Shown here: in pieces, positions 31,803 to 38,891 of the stretch
Layout: every line of letters begins with the position of its first letter
How positions within the stretch are numbered: the stretch's first letter is position 1
Assembly (NCBI RefSeq): GCF_016616885.1
Contig: NZ_CP067102.1
Location: 3,996,501-4,060,500, forward strand
Direction: 5' to 3'
DNA length: 64,000 nucleotides
DNA from: Bradyrhizobium diazoefficiens
GTDB taxonomy: Bacteria; Pseudomonadota; Alphaproteobacteria; Rhizobiales; Xanthobacteraceae
Notes under the pieces: generated by a model
Told to the model about the DNA's origin: nothing
Database searches by the model: none
What the model saw: the letters and a program-made list of their open reading frames with translations, nothing else
Position numbers and translations under genes: made by a program

Positions 31803-33125
31803 TCATTTCCGGGCTCCATCCTTGGCAACGCGCAGCACCGAGCGACCGCGCGTGCGGGCTTCGTCGGCGAGCCTGACGACGGCGGTCTGGGCCGGCAGAT
31901 AGGTCGCCTGCAGCTCGCGGCTCTCGTCGATCGTGTTGGCCATCTTTGCGGCCAGTGCGGCCGGATCGACCTTGCCGGCGACAGCCTCGAGCGCACCGGA
32001 GCGGCGGAAATCCGAGACCTTCCTGGTCTCGCCGGGAAACTCGGCGACGCGCACCACCCGGAAATCCTTCGACAGGGTATCCTTGGTGTACATCGCCGGC
32101 GGCCGCGGCCGGCCACCCTTCGGGCCGGTCCCGCTGCCGCGGGTATGGAAGATCGGCTTGCTGGGATGCAGCTCGAAAGGCAGCTGCTTGATGTACCATC
32201 TCAGCAGGATCCGCGTCCGTGACGATAGCGTGCCGATCGCGCCCTTACCGCTCTTGGTGCGGTCGACGTCGAAAACCGGTCCCTGGGCATCCGGATAGAG
32301 CTTCGCGGTCGTCAGCGATCGCACGTCGACGGGCGAGAACTGCGTATCCCAGCAGACTGCCAGCGCGGCGGCGAGTCCGTAGTACTCCATGCGGATCGCA
32401 CGCTTCACCAGGCGCACGGCATCGTCGTAGAGCCAGACCGCATCGCGGGCCTTTGGCGTTTGCCGGCGGATGCCGAGCGATGGATCCTTGCCCTCGACAT
32501 AGCGCTCGCCATCCTCGCGCTTGAGCACGGACAGCACGCCATAGAGCGCGCGCCAGATCTTCATCGCGCGATGTGCCTCACGCACGCCGACGCCGCCTTC
32601 CTCACGCGGCGCGAGCAGTCCGGGAATTTTCGGATCGTCCGGATCGCCCCCATACCAGAGATCGAGATCCTCGAAAGAGATCGTGCGCGCGTCGACGTCG
32701 CCGAAAACGGGCTCGATGTACTTCCAGCCGCGCAGCCAGTCCTCGCGCGTGCGCGGCTTCTTTTTTTCCCAGGTCGCAGTGCCGCGAAATCGCGCAAAGC
32801 CTTCACCGACACTGTTGGGCGGGTAGATGCGCTCCTGCGAGGCCATGACGATGATCGGTTTGCCCTTCTCATCAATCTCGCCGCGCTTGTACCTCGCGAA
32901 GGTTTCGTCCCAGCGTGCATTCCAGCCCTCGGCAATCGCCCAGGCGGAAGGTCCGTCCTGGCCGCAGTCGACCAGCGCGAAGCCGAGCTTCGCCATCAAT
33001 GTCGGTTCGATCTCGCCAGATTTCTTACTGCGACGCGCGAGGCAGGGCGCCCAGTAGCCCCATTTCTTGGTGCCAGGTGCGTCTCCTCCGCGTGTCACGT
33101 AGTAGCGGATATTCACCTTACCCAT
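31803..33125 (-). CDS. int: Phage tyrosine integrase, divergent
   Basis: 440 aa from ATG at 33125, overlapping the stop of the excisionase-like gene (ATGGGTAA); an earlier ATG at 33161 lies inside that gene. The catalytic domain shows Arg I in FSPVDVRSL, the beta-hairpin Lys in DRTKSGKG, Arg II in KVSDFRRSGAL, and the nucleophile Tyr probably in LQATYLPAQ. The His of HxxR reads Ser, and the later His/Trp position falls in AAKMANTID, so two of the usual residues differ. Position next to the tRNA fragment makes it the integration enzyme. Confidence 0.9.
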   Translation of the reverse strand: MGKVNIRYYVTRGGDAPGTKKWGYWAPCLARRSKKSGEIEPTLMAKLGFALVDCGQDGPSAWAIAEGWNARWDETFARYKRGEIDEKGKPIIVMASQERIYPPNSVGEGFARFRGTATWEKKKPRTREDWLRGWKYIEPVFGDVDARTISFEDLDLWYGGDPDDPKIPGLLAPREEGGVGVREAHRAMKIWRALYGVLSVLKREDGERYVEGKDPSLGIRRQTPKARDAVWLYDDAVRLVKRAIRMEYYGLAAALAVCWDTQFSPVDVRSLTTAKLYPDAQGPVFDVDRTKSGKGAIGTLSSRTRILLRWYIKQLPFELHPSKPIFHTRGSGTGPKGGRPRPPAMYTKDTLSKDFRVVRVAEFPGETRKVSDFRRSGALEAVAGKVDPAALAAKMANTIDESRELQATYLPAQTAVVRLADEARTRGRSVLRVAKDGARK

Positions 33126-33408
33126 CCCGAGCCCCAGCCAGCCTTGCGCGAACGACGTCACGAGCGTCGCGCGCGGTGCTGACCGGAGTCAAATTGGGGC
33201 GGAAGATCTGTGGATGACGCGCCCGACGCCACGTGTCGATCGCGTCGAGGTCGTAGTTGCCCGTGGTCGGGTCGGGAGGCGGAAACCCGCGCTGGAGCAG
33301 CTCGGGCAGCTTCTCGTTAAACTGCGCCAGGGACAGCCAGATTCGGCGCGCAGCGACTTCGGGCGGACAGTCTCCGCCTGGCGGAAGATGAAAGCGCATG
33401 CTGCTCAT
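33118..33408 (-). CDS. Excisionase/AlpA-like small DNA-binding protein
   Basis: 96 aa from ATG at 33408 (AGGG upstream), sharing ATGA with the gene before. RRIWLSLAQFNEKLPELLQRGFPPPDPTTGNYDLDAIDTWRRAR is the winged-helix layout of AlpA/Xis-type proteins (LGLS..F....L.RGFP.P....G..D..AID.W). Directly upstream of, and overlapping, int, as excisionases usually are. It probably sets recombination direction. Confidence 0.75.
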   Translation of the reverse strand: MSSMRFHLPPGGDCPPEVAARRIWLSLAQFNEKLPELLQRGFPPPDPTTGNYDLDAIDTWRRARHPQIFRPNLTPVSTARDARDVVRARLAGARDG

Positions 33409-33587
33409 CGCGTGCGCCCTTCCAGCTTGTCGGCCACCTCGAGCAGGCGCCGGCGGACACGCGCGAGAGCTTCCGCGTTTGCCGGCGGGCAGCGGCAAAG
33501 CTGCATTTCGATTCGCGCGGCGACGATGCGGCACCATTGGATCCTGCGGACCAGGCGACCGACCTCTGTGACCTCGAGCCCGATCAT
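33405..33587 (-). CDS. Small phage protein, unknown
   Basis: 60 aa, Arg-rich (GRLVRRIQWCRIVAARIEMQLCR, then ALARVRRRLLEVADKLEG), mainly helical by composition. ATGA overlaps with both neighbours make it part of the leftward int operon. No family recognised; gene call rests on the overlaps and position. Confidence 0.6.
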   Translation of the reverse strand: MIGLEVTEVGRLVRRIQWCRIVAARIEMQLCRCPPANAEALARVRRRLLEVADKLEGRTR

Positions 33588-33802
33588 GATGCCCGATCCT
33601 CGCGGGTCCAGCGCAGGCGCTCCTGTTGCAGCTTCAGCTCGTTGAGCAGCGTTTCAGCGTGGCGGATGGCCTGCTCGAGAGAGTGCGCGCGATAGCCTTC
33701 CGGCTTCGACGAATGAGCCGCAGTGATCACATGCCTGGTGATCATAGGCGTAAGCCGCATAGTGGCGGCCACCGCCGCGGCGAGGGCTTCGGGCCGGCTC
33801 AT
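33584..33802 (-). CDS. Small phage protein, unknown
   Basis: 72 aa from ATG at 33802, which overlaps the upstream stop as ATGA. The C-terminal half SLEQAIRHAETLLNELKLQQERLRWTRED looks like one long amphipathic helix. No family recognised. Part of the leftward operon. Confidence 0.6.
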   Translation of the reverse strand: MSRPEALAAAVAATMRLTPMITRHVITAAHSSKPEGYRAHSLEQAIRHAETLLNELKLQQERLRWTREDRAS

Positions 33803-34062
33803 AGCTCGAAGCCTGCAAGGCAACGAACGCAATAGCCGGAGTTCTCCTCAAGGAAGAGGAGCTGATGAAGTGCCGGCGTCTCCGAAACGGGGCATTGCTC
33901 CTGGCTGAAAAGGCGTGCCTCGCACGCGGAGCAAACCGGAGGATCGTGCGAGATCCAGAAGCAACCGCCGGGACAAGCCCGGTCGTCGGTGCAGCCGCAG
34001 AACTTACAGGCGAGGCCGGCGGTGCGCGGGCGCGTGTTCAGCTCGACAGGATCATAGCGCAT
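33799..34062 (-). CDS. Phage zinc-ribbon protein (CxxCGCT...CPGGC...CSxC)
   Basis: 87 aa from ATG at 34062 with GGGAGG six bases upstream. The central CKFCGCTDDRACPGGCFWI with VCSACEARL makes a dense zinc-binding knuckle seen in many proteobacterial phage proteins; a further CVRC sits near the C-terminus. Function not established. It overlaps the gene before by 11 bp and the next by 4 bp. Confidence 0.72.
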   Translation of the reverse strand: MRYDPVELNTRPRTAGLACKFCGCTDDRACPGGCFWISHDPPVCSACEARLFSQEQCPVSETPALHQLLFLEENSGYCVRCLAGFEL

Positions 34063-34435
34063 CTGATCCTCCCGGAATAACGCGAAGGGTGGAGCGGGCA
34101 GGACGATTTGATACGCCATCTCCGGAAGCGGGAAGCAGCCGGCGCTCTTCTTGAGCTATACCCGCGTAAAGCCCGGGCCTCGGTTGCCCGAGAATGACCA
34201 GGTCGTGATAGATCGCCTCGAACTCGGCCTGAGGACGGACGAGCTCGGCGTGGACCTGCATTGCCTGGCGCTCGAGCCAGGACGGCAGAAGCCCGCCGCG
34301 ATGGTGGAGCAGCTGATAGAGCGCGAGCACTGTCGCCGCCGCGCGCTCCATCACCATTTCGTGCTGGACCACTTCGTCCATGGCGCGGCGGTGGCCGCCG
34401 GCGGCTTCGCCGCATTCGCTGCACACGATGCTCAT
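34052..34435 (-). CDS. Phage protein, unknown, CxxC at N-terminus
   Basis: 127 aa from ATG at 34435, overlapping the upstream stop (ATGA). Begins MSIVCSECGEAAGGHRRAMDE and continues with a helical middle (ERAAATVLALYQLLHHRGGLL). A single CxxC could pair with the His residues near it for metal. No family recognised. Confidence 0.65.
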   Translation of the reverse strand: MSIVCSECGEAAGGHRRAMDEVVQHEMVMERAAATVLALYQLLHHRGGLLPSWLERQAMQVHAELVRPQAEFEAIYHDLVILGQPRPGLYAGIAQEERRLLPASGDGVSNRPARSTLRVIPGGSDAL

Positions 34436-34737
34436 GGGGGCAATACCCTGATGCCCTTGGGCGCGTTGGCGGCGATCCAGCGGATCCAGTCGGCAAGCTT
34501 CTTCTCAGCGACCAGCTGGTTCGGCGCTTCGGGGACACCGGGCACAAGCAGGTGCTCTGTCCCAGGGATCTTGGTGCGCCGGCCGCCGACCACATGCGAC
34601 TTGTAGCCGTGCCGCGCCTTGGCACTGATGAAGTCCCGAAGCTCCTTTTCAGGCCCGCGGGCGATGATGATGGTGCCTGGCGGGATGCGTGAGCCGAACG
34701 AGATCCAGCCTGACGCGTAGCAATAGGCGCGGATCAT
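34432..34737 (-). CDS. Phage protein, unknown
   Basis: 101 aa from ATG at 34737; the longer upstream frame is the shadow of its neighbour. MIRAYCYASGWISFGSRIPPGTIIIARG opens a beta-rich protein ending DWIRWIAANAPKGIRVLPP. ATGA overlaps on both sides. No family recognised. Confidence 0.65.
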   Translation of the reverse strand: MIRAYCYASGWISFGSRIPPGTIIIARGPEKELRDFISAKARHGYKSHVVGGRRTKIPGTEHLLVPGVPEAPNQLVAEKKLADWIRWIAANAPKGIRVLPP

Positions 34738-34988
34738 GCGCGCCTCCGCGTGTCCGCCCAGTCGCGCCCTGCCGGCGTGATAGTGCCCTTGGCTAAGTCG
34801 ACGACGGCACCGCTGGCGAGACGAATGCCGCAAACTACGTCGACCAGGCGGTAATTATTGTTGTTGCCGCGCAGCTGATAGTAGTTGTCTTCTACGAGGC
34901 GCACCTCGAACCATTGGTTCGGCGGCGTCTGGCCCCAATATTTGCTGGACCGCTTGATGCGGGCGACGAGTTGCTGCTCTCCGCTCAC
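34734..34988 (-). CDS. Phage protein, unknown
   Basis: 84 aa from GTG at 34988, which overlaps the HNH gene stop as GTGA. It contains a short asparagine run (LRGNNNNYRLVDVV) in an otherwise beta-like sequence. No family recognised. Its stop overlaps the next ATG. Confidence 0.6.
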   Translation of the reverse strand: MSGEQQLVARIKRSSKYWGQTPPNQWFEVRLVEDNYYQLRGNNNNYRLVDVVCGIRLASGAVVDLAKGTITPAGRDWADTRRRA

Positions 34989-35452
34989 GGCTGCACCTCG
35001 AGCGGCTCGGAAAAATCCTCGACCTCGACAAAGTAGCGATCGCGCTGCAGCTGCTTGTGCGCTTGCGCGAGGGTGGTGCGCGGCACGATGCCGCCGCCGA
35101 TCCGCGCCTTCCATGGCGAGCGGCGGCCGCAGCGCATCGGGTTGCGGCCGAGGCCGGGACCCGAAATGTTGAGGTGCCGATCGCGCTTGCGCTTGACGCG
35201 CGCGACCATCGGCGTGTCGACCTTGTTGTTGTGCTCCTGGTTGCACTTGCGGTGGCCGACGCCAACGCGATTGCCGCCGAGCGCCTTCGGTACGGCGATA
35301 TGGCACTCGTCCCACGCCTGGTCCGGCGTGACGGGCAGATCGCAGTGCGGGCAGATCGGGTGCTCGCCGCGGCCATCGATGTGAGCTGTGAACTGCTCGC
35401 GGGAAAACAGACGCTCCCGCGCTTTTTTTCCGAATTGATATTTGTACGCCAT
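34985..35452 (-). CDS. HNH endonuclease-like protein
   Basis: 155 aa. CPHCDLPVTPDQAWDECHIAV followed by GVGHRKCNQEHNNKVD matches the HNH zinc-finger nuclease layout (CxxC, DxxH, HxxCNxxHxN). It is the first gene of the leftward operon that ends with int. Phage HNH proteins nick or cut DNA in packaging, recombination or homing; the distance from terminase argues against the packaging role here. Confidence 0.8.
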   Translation of the reverse strand: MAYKYQFGKKARERLFSREQFTAHIDGRGEHPICPHCDLPVTPDQAWDECHIAVPKALGGNRVGVGHRKCNQEHNNKVDTPMVARVKRKRDRHLNISGPGLGRNPMRCGRRSPWKARIGGGIVPRTTLAQAHKQLQRDRYFVEVEDFSEPLEVQP

Positions 35453-35662
35453 GGCTTCCCCTCATGAGCGTTGTTGAAAATGCGCGGGCCGAACTCCGGA
35501 TGAACCCTGAGGCTGGATAGGGCCAGTTCGGCCCGCGCGATCGCCGGACGCCTACGAATGGCCGGCGAAGTCTCGGAAGGGACCGGCAGCGAAGCATCAC
35601 GCTGCAACCAAACCGCAGAACCTACCTGCCGCCGGCCACCCGACTCGCGTCGGACGCCTAGG

Positions 35663-35716
35663 AACATGATCTCGAAAATCGGGATCGTCAATCGCAAATA
35701 TCTCGAAAATCGGGAT
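35663..35716 (-). promoter_or_regulatory. Predicted leftward promoter with two 17-bp operators
   Basis: On the minus strand -35 TTGACG (35691-35686) and -10 CATGTT (35668-35663) enclose a 17-bp spacer that is exactly operator O1, ATCTCGAAAATCGGGAT on the plus strand (35669-35685). An identical O2 is at 35700-35716, 31 bp (three helix turns) away. The half sites ATCnCGA/TCGnGAT form a dyad. It would drive the int operon 200 bp away and be shut by the repressor. The rest of 35453-35827 holds no gene I can support. Confidence 0.65.
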
Positions 35717-35827
35717 AAGCGAGCCAAACGAGAAAGTCGCAATTTCTCCCTGTGCAACTCATGGATTTTGGGCCATCATCGCCAATCATTAAAAACAGCA
35801 ACAACTTTAATGACTTGGGGTGCGCCA

Positions 35828-36076
35828 ATGACTGGGGTGCCGACGCCATCGCATTGGCGTCAGGCGATGGCGATCGCGGCGCAAATGCCACCTGATGAAG
35901 CGGATGCCTTGCTAGTGCTGGACTGTGTCGAGGAGATTTTGCGGCTGAGCTTCGGGTCGCCGCCTACGGCACCGGTGGATCCGGACGACGGTCAGCTGCT
36001 TCGTTTTCCCGGGGGGTCAAGCAGTCCTAGGCGCCGCGCCACGTCGAGCGGCAGGCCGTCTGGCTTTCCAAAATAG
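35828..36076 (+). CDS. Small phage protein, unknown
   Basis: 82 aa from ATG at 35828 (another in-frame ATG at 35810). The N-terminal part TPSHWRQAMAIAAQMPPDEADALLVLDCVEEILRLSFG looks like real helical protein; the C-terminal tail is Arg/Ser-rich and overlaps the repressor gene's 3' end by 85 bp on the other strand. It may be the immunity-region gene on the far side of the operators. Confidence 0.45.
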   Translation: MTGVPTPSHWRQAMAIAAQMPPDEADALLVLDCVEEILRLSFGSPPTAPVDPDDGQLLRFPGGSSSPRRRATSSGRPSGFPK

Positions 36077-36363
36077 AGGTAGTCCAACGTCATACCCGGG
36101 ATGCGGCGCACGATCTGCAGCGCGACCGGAAGGCTGAGGCGCGCGCCATTCTCGAATGGGTTGTACGTCTGGACCGGAATGTCGAGAAAGCGCGCAAAGG
36201 CCGCGGCTTCGGTGTAGCCGTAAGCTGCGCGAAGCGCCTTCAGGCGCCCGGTCTGTCCTGGAATTGCCTCAACACGCTGCGGACGCGCGGTCGGTCGACC
36301 GGTCTTCACCATGGGGCCGGAAAATGCCGCACGGACAGATTCGGGGCTATCGAGCGTTTCCAT
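35992..36363 (-). CDS. CI-like HTH transcriptional repressor
   Basis: 123 aa from ATG at 36363; longer frames run back through the operator and are unlikely. LKALRAAYGYTEAAAFARFLDIPVQTYNPFENGARLSLPVALQIVRRI is an XRE-type helix-turn-helix, and MTLDYLYFGKPDGLP is the usual ending of such small phage repressors. It lacks a LexA-like self-cleaving domain, so induction must work differently. It is divergent from the Cro-like gene across the operator at 36374. Confidence 0.8.
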   Translation of the reverse strand: METLDSPESVRAAFSGPMVKTGRPTARPQRVEAIPGQTGRLKALRAAYGYTEAAAFARFLDIPVQTYNPFENGARLSLPVALQIVRRIPGMTLDYLYFGKPDGLPLDVARRLGLLDPPGKRSS

Positions 36364-36367
36364 TGCG

Positions 36368-36396
36368 TTGATCTTCTCAAAAATCGGGATTATCGA
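36368..36396 (+). promoter_or_regulatory. Predicted rightward early promoter with operator in its spacer
   Basis: TTGATC (36368-36373), 17 bp, TATCGA (36391-36396). The spacer 36374-36390 (TTCTCAAAAATCGGGAT) matches O1/O2 at 15 of 17 positions. Transcription would begin near 36403, practically at the ATG of the Cro-like gene (36404). Confidence 0.6.
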
Positions 36397-36403
36397 TTGG
36401 GGC

Positions 36404-36676
36404 ATGCCAAAGCCCGAATCGAGACAGTTGAAGACTGCCACCGAGGTGATCGACGCGTTGGGCCAAGCCCGCGTGAGCGAGCTGACCGGCAAAACCTACA
36501 AGCAGGTGTGGGCGTGGCGCGCCGATGGCGCCTTTCCCGCGCGCTATTTCCTGGCGATGTGGTCCGAGCTCGTCGCGCAGGGCTACTCCGCTCCGCCGGG
36601 CCTGTGGGGGCAGACGATCTCGCGCAACAAGGAAGTGGTGCTGACGCTGCTCGCCCGGAAGTTGAGGGCTGCGTAA
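36404..36676 (+). CDS. Cro-like small DNA-binding protein
   Basis: 90 aa from ATG at 36404. ATEVIDALGQARVSELTGKTYKQVWAWRADGAFPARYFLAMWSELVAQG is a YdaS/Cro-type helix-turn-helix in which the protein picks between lysogeny and lysis. Divergent from the repressor and first in the rightward operon. With the predicted promoter its mRNA would be nearly leaderless, and no ribosome site is seen. Confidence 0.75.
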   Translation: MPKPESRQLKTATEVIDALGQARVSELTGKTYKQVWAWRADGAFPARYFLAMWSELVAQGYSAPPGLWGQTISRNKEVVLTLLARKLRAA

Positions 36677-36831
36677 TGGAATCGCGGTGGTTCATACGCG
36701 GGAGTCATCACGGCTGACGGCACAGAGTCGAATCGGGCGCAAGGCCCGCGCGTCCCTGTGGAAAACTTTTTCCGCGTTTTGTGTGTTGCGTTGCGTTTTC
36801 TCCTCTATCCCTCCAAGTGGCTGAGTCCGCA

Positions 36832-37035
36832 ATGAAACTGCTGCGCGATCGTTGGCGGCGCACCGCCTTCCATCGATATTTCGCTGATCTTCCCGTCGTC
36901 GACCGGGTGACGTTCTACGTGGTGGTTGCGCTCATCCTCGCCGCGGCCACGGCCTTTACAGCGCTCGCTCGCACGCCGGCCGCGACAGATCTCTTCACGG
37001 CGCCGCCGTTCGCATTGCGGTTCGCATCGCGGTGA
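36832..37035 (+). CDS. Small membrane protein of the prophage early region
   Basis: 67 aa from ATG at 36832. Basic N-terminus (KLLRDRWRRTAFHR) and one helix VTFYVVVALILAAATAFTALA. Its TGA overlaps the GTG of the replication gene. No family recognised; superinfection exclusion is a usual role for such proteins but nothing here proves it. The 155 bp before it contain the inverted repeat GGAAAACTTTTTCC near 36760. Confidence 0.6.
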   Translation: MKLLRDRWRRTAFHRYFADLPVVDRVTFYVVVALILAAATAFTALARTPAATDLFTAPPFALRFASR

Positions 37036-38108
37036 CAGACCGACCTGTCCCAGATGCCAAAGCCTTCACCGCCGCCAAGCTCGCACTGGCGGATATCGTT
37101 CGCCATGACGGAGCGCTGTCGGCCTCGTCCAGGTTGATCGGCGCCGAGATCTGCTCGCTCGCCAACGAGCGCACCGGCTACTCATGGGCGTCGGAGCGAT
37201 ACCTCGCCGAGAAACTCTCGGTCGCCGACCGCACCATTAAGCGCGCGATCGTTGCGCTGAAGGCCGCCGGCTACATCGAGGTGACGAAGGCCGGCCGCAA
37301 CAACCGCTACCGTCCGCTGTTTGGCGCGCTCGAAAAGGGGACAAAATGTCCCCTATCTGAGGCCGATAGGGGACACCAGAGTCCCCTTTCCGACGAAAAC
37401 AGGGGACAAAAAGAGCCGCAACAGGGGACATTTTCGCCCGAAAATAGGGGACAAAAAGGCCCTCCTATCTCTTTAGAGATCTCTTTAGGGATCTCTTCGC
37501 GCCCGCCCGCGAGCGCCGGCGGCGCCGGGCCGACGGCATCCTCGCCCGATTTCGATCTCGGTCTGCCGGGCGTGGCCTTGCGGCAGCGTCTCGGCGACGA
37601 CGTCTTCCGCTCCTGGCTCGGCAGGGTGGGCTTTGCGGGGGTGGTCGGGGACGAGCTCGTGCTCACGGCGCCAACCCGATTTGTGGCCCAGCACCTCTCA
37701 AACAACTTCGAGACGGCCATCGTCGCGGCATTCCGGGTCGCCTATGCGTCCGTTGCCCGGTTGAGGGTGGAAGTGGCCCCCCAGGCCGTCACCGCGCTCA
37801 GGGGCGCTCGCAAGGGCCCTGAGGACCCTGATGCCCGATGGCTCGTCGACATCGGCATCGCGACGGTCGCCGAGCGCATGCGGCTGCCGCGCGACCGGGC
37901 GGATCGACTGCTGGTCGGCTGGCTGAAGCGCTCCGGTCGAGACGCCGCGGGCCTACGGCGGATCATCGAGGAGGCGTCCGCGCAGGATCTCGTCGAGGCC
38001 CAGTTCGCCAACGTGCTCAAGCAGCGAACCAAGGCGCTGCTTTTTTCCGATCAGGTCGCCATGGAATTCCTTCGGCGGCCGCAAGCCGTCAAGCGGAGGG
38101 TTTCGTGA
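37032..38108 (+). CDS. Phage replication initiator-like protein (winged HTH plus DnaA-N-like domain)
   Basis: 358 aa from GTG at 37032. Residues ~10-100 form a helix-turn-helix (GYSWASERYLAEKLSVADRTIKRAIVALKAAGYIEV). A low-complexity linker (~100-175, repeats of ENRGQK and ISLE/ISLG) follows, then GDDVFRSWLGRVGFAGVVGDELVLTAPTRFVAQHLSNNF, like the DnaA N-terminal domain that recruits helicase. No AAA+ or Walker motifs are seen. By analogy with lambda O, it should bind the iterons lying inside its own gene and load host helicase. Confidence 0.78.
   Translation: MTDRPVPDAKAFTAAKLALADIVRHDGALSASSRLIGAEICSLANERTGYSWASERYLAEKLSVADRTIKRAIVALKAAGYIEVTKAGRNNRYRPLFGALEKGTKCPLSEADRGHQSPLSDENRGQKEPQQGTFSPENRGQKGPPISLEISLGISSRPPASAGGAGPTASSPDFDLGLPGVALRQRLGDDVFRSWLGRVGFAGVVGDELVLTAPTRFVAQHLSNNFETAIVAAFRVAYASVARLRVEVAPQAVTALRGARKGPEDPDARWLVDIGIATVAERMRLPRDRADRLLVGWLKRSGRDAAGLRRIIEEASAQDLVEAQFANVLKQRTKALLFSDQVAMEFLRRPQAVKRRVS
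37336..37499 (+). repeat. Iteron array and AT-richer repeats inside the replication gene, candidate phage origin
   Basis: AGGGGACA occurs at 37336, 37368, 37401, 37423 and 37446: spacings 32, 33, 22, 23 bp, i.e. three or two helix turns. Inverted copies lie at 37347 (TGTCCCCT) and, with one mismatch, 37380; the first pair forms GGGGACAAAATGTCCCC. Directly after come ATCTCTTTAG at 37467 and 37479 and ATCTCTTCG at 37491, period 12, resembling an unwinding element. The layout is that of lambdoid origins inside gene O. Confidence 0.72.
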
Positions 38109-38347
38109 AGGCCACCATCACCAGCACCGATCGCATCGTCGAGATCTCGGACCCGCAGGGGCGCCCGGCGCTTGCGCGCGTCTGGGAGGGTGAGACCGAG
38201 GCCGGCATCGTCTTCACGGCCTATATCACGCAGGTGCAGGTGCGGGCCGGCCAGCGGCGCGAGGCCGAATTCAACCGCGACCTGGTGAAGAGCGGAGCGC
38301 CGTCGGCGGAGACGATCAAGGCGATCGAGCTGCGCTACGTCGTTTAA
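38105..38347 (+). CDS. Small phage protein, unknown
   Basis: 80 aa from GTG at 38105, overlapping the replication gene stop (GTGA). MKATITSTDRIVEISDPQGRPALARVWEGETEAG is beta-rich. No family recognised; operon position suggests early expression. Confidence 0.65.
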   Translation: MKATITSTDRIVEISDPQGRPALARVWEGETEAGIVFTAYITQVQVRAGQRREAEFNRDLVKSGAPSAETIKAIELRYVV

Positions 38348-38358
38348 GGGAGGCTTCC

Positions 38359-38556
38359 GTGTGTGAAACTGTAGGACACTACCAGACCAGAGCGAAGGAT
38401 GCCGCGGTAGACGCGTCCGGGACGGCCGAACAGGCGCTCGCAGATATGATCCACCAGGATCTCGGCGTCGTAGTCGATCCCGAGCGGCTTCGCCGGTTCA
38501 TCCGGTCACGCTGGAGCCGGGTGCAGCGCCTGGCGCACCGGGTTCACGAGACCTAA
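38359..38556 (+). CDS. Small phage protein, unknown
   Basis: 65 aa from GTG at 38359 with GGGAGG upstream. Middle part ALADMIHQDLGVVVDPERLRRFIRSRWSRVQRLAHRVH is helical and basic, possibly nucleic-acid binding. No family recognised. Confidence 0.58.
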   Translation: MCETVGHYQTRAKDAAVDASGTAEQALADMIHQDLGVVVDPERLRRFIRSRWSRVQRLAHRVHET

Positions 38557-38636
38557 GGCGCCGCTCGAACCCCGTACACCAACCGATTGCAATTCCGGCG
38601 ATTTTCCCCACTTATGCGATGGGCGGGGAGGGGCTG

Positions 38637-38846
38637 ATGCCATCGCGGAAGATGAGGGCCGGCGAGATCGGCTACGTCCGCATGCGGGTGCTCGTGGCCG
38701 CCTCGGATGCCTTCCAGGTGCTGATCGACAACGGCGCCACCATGGCGCTCACTGTATGGGTCCCTTCCGCGGAGTGCGCCCGGCACGAGGACATTGACGA
38801 GCTGAGACCGCCGCGGCACGCAAACCCTCGCCACATCGAACGTTAA
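38637..38846 (+). CDS. Small phage protein, unknown
   Basis: 69 aa from ATG at 38637, after GGGAGGGG. GEIGYVRMRVLVAASDAFQVLIDNGATMALTVWVPSAEC reads as several beta strands, as in small OB- or SH3-like domains. No family recognised. Confidence 0.6.
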   Translation: MPSRKMRAGEIGYVRMRVLVAASDAFQVLIDNGATMALTVWVPSAECARHEDIDELRPPRHANPRHIER

Positions 38847-38891
38847 CGGATTGCAGACGCCTTCCGGCTAACCCTTCGGAAACAAGGGGTT

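Noticed and set aside
31803..35452. Idea that the int-linked operon is a new defence system
   Set aside because: Apart from an HNH protein there is no ATPase, methylase, nuclease pair or toxin-antitoxin pattern; integration accessory genes are the simpler reading.
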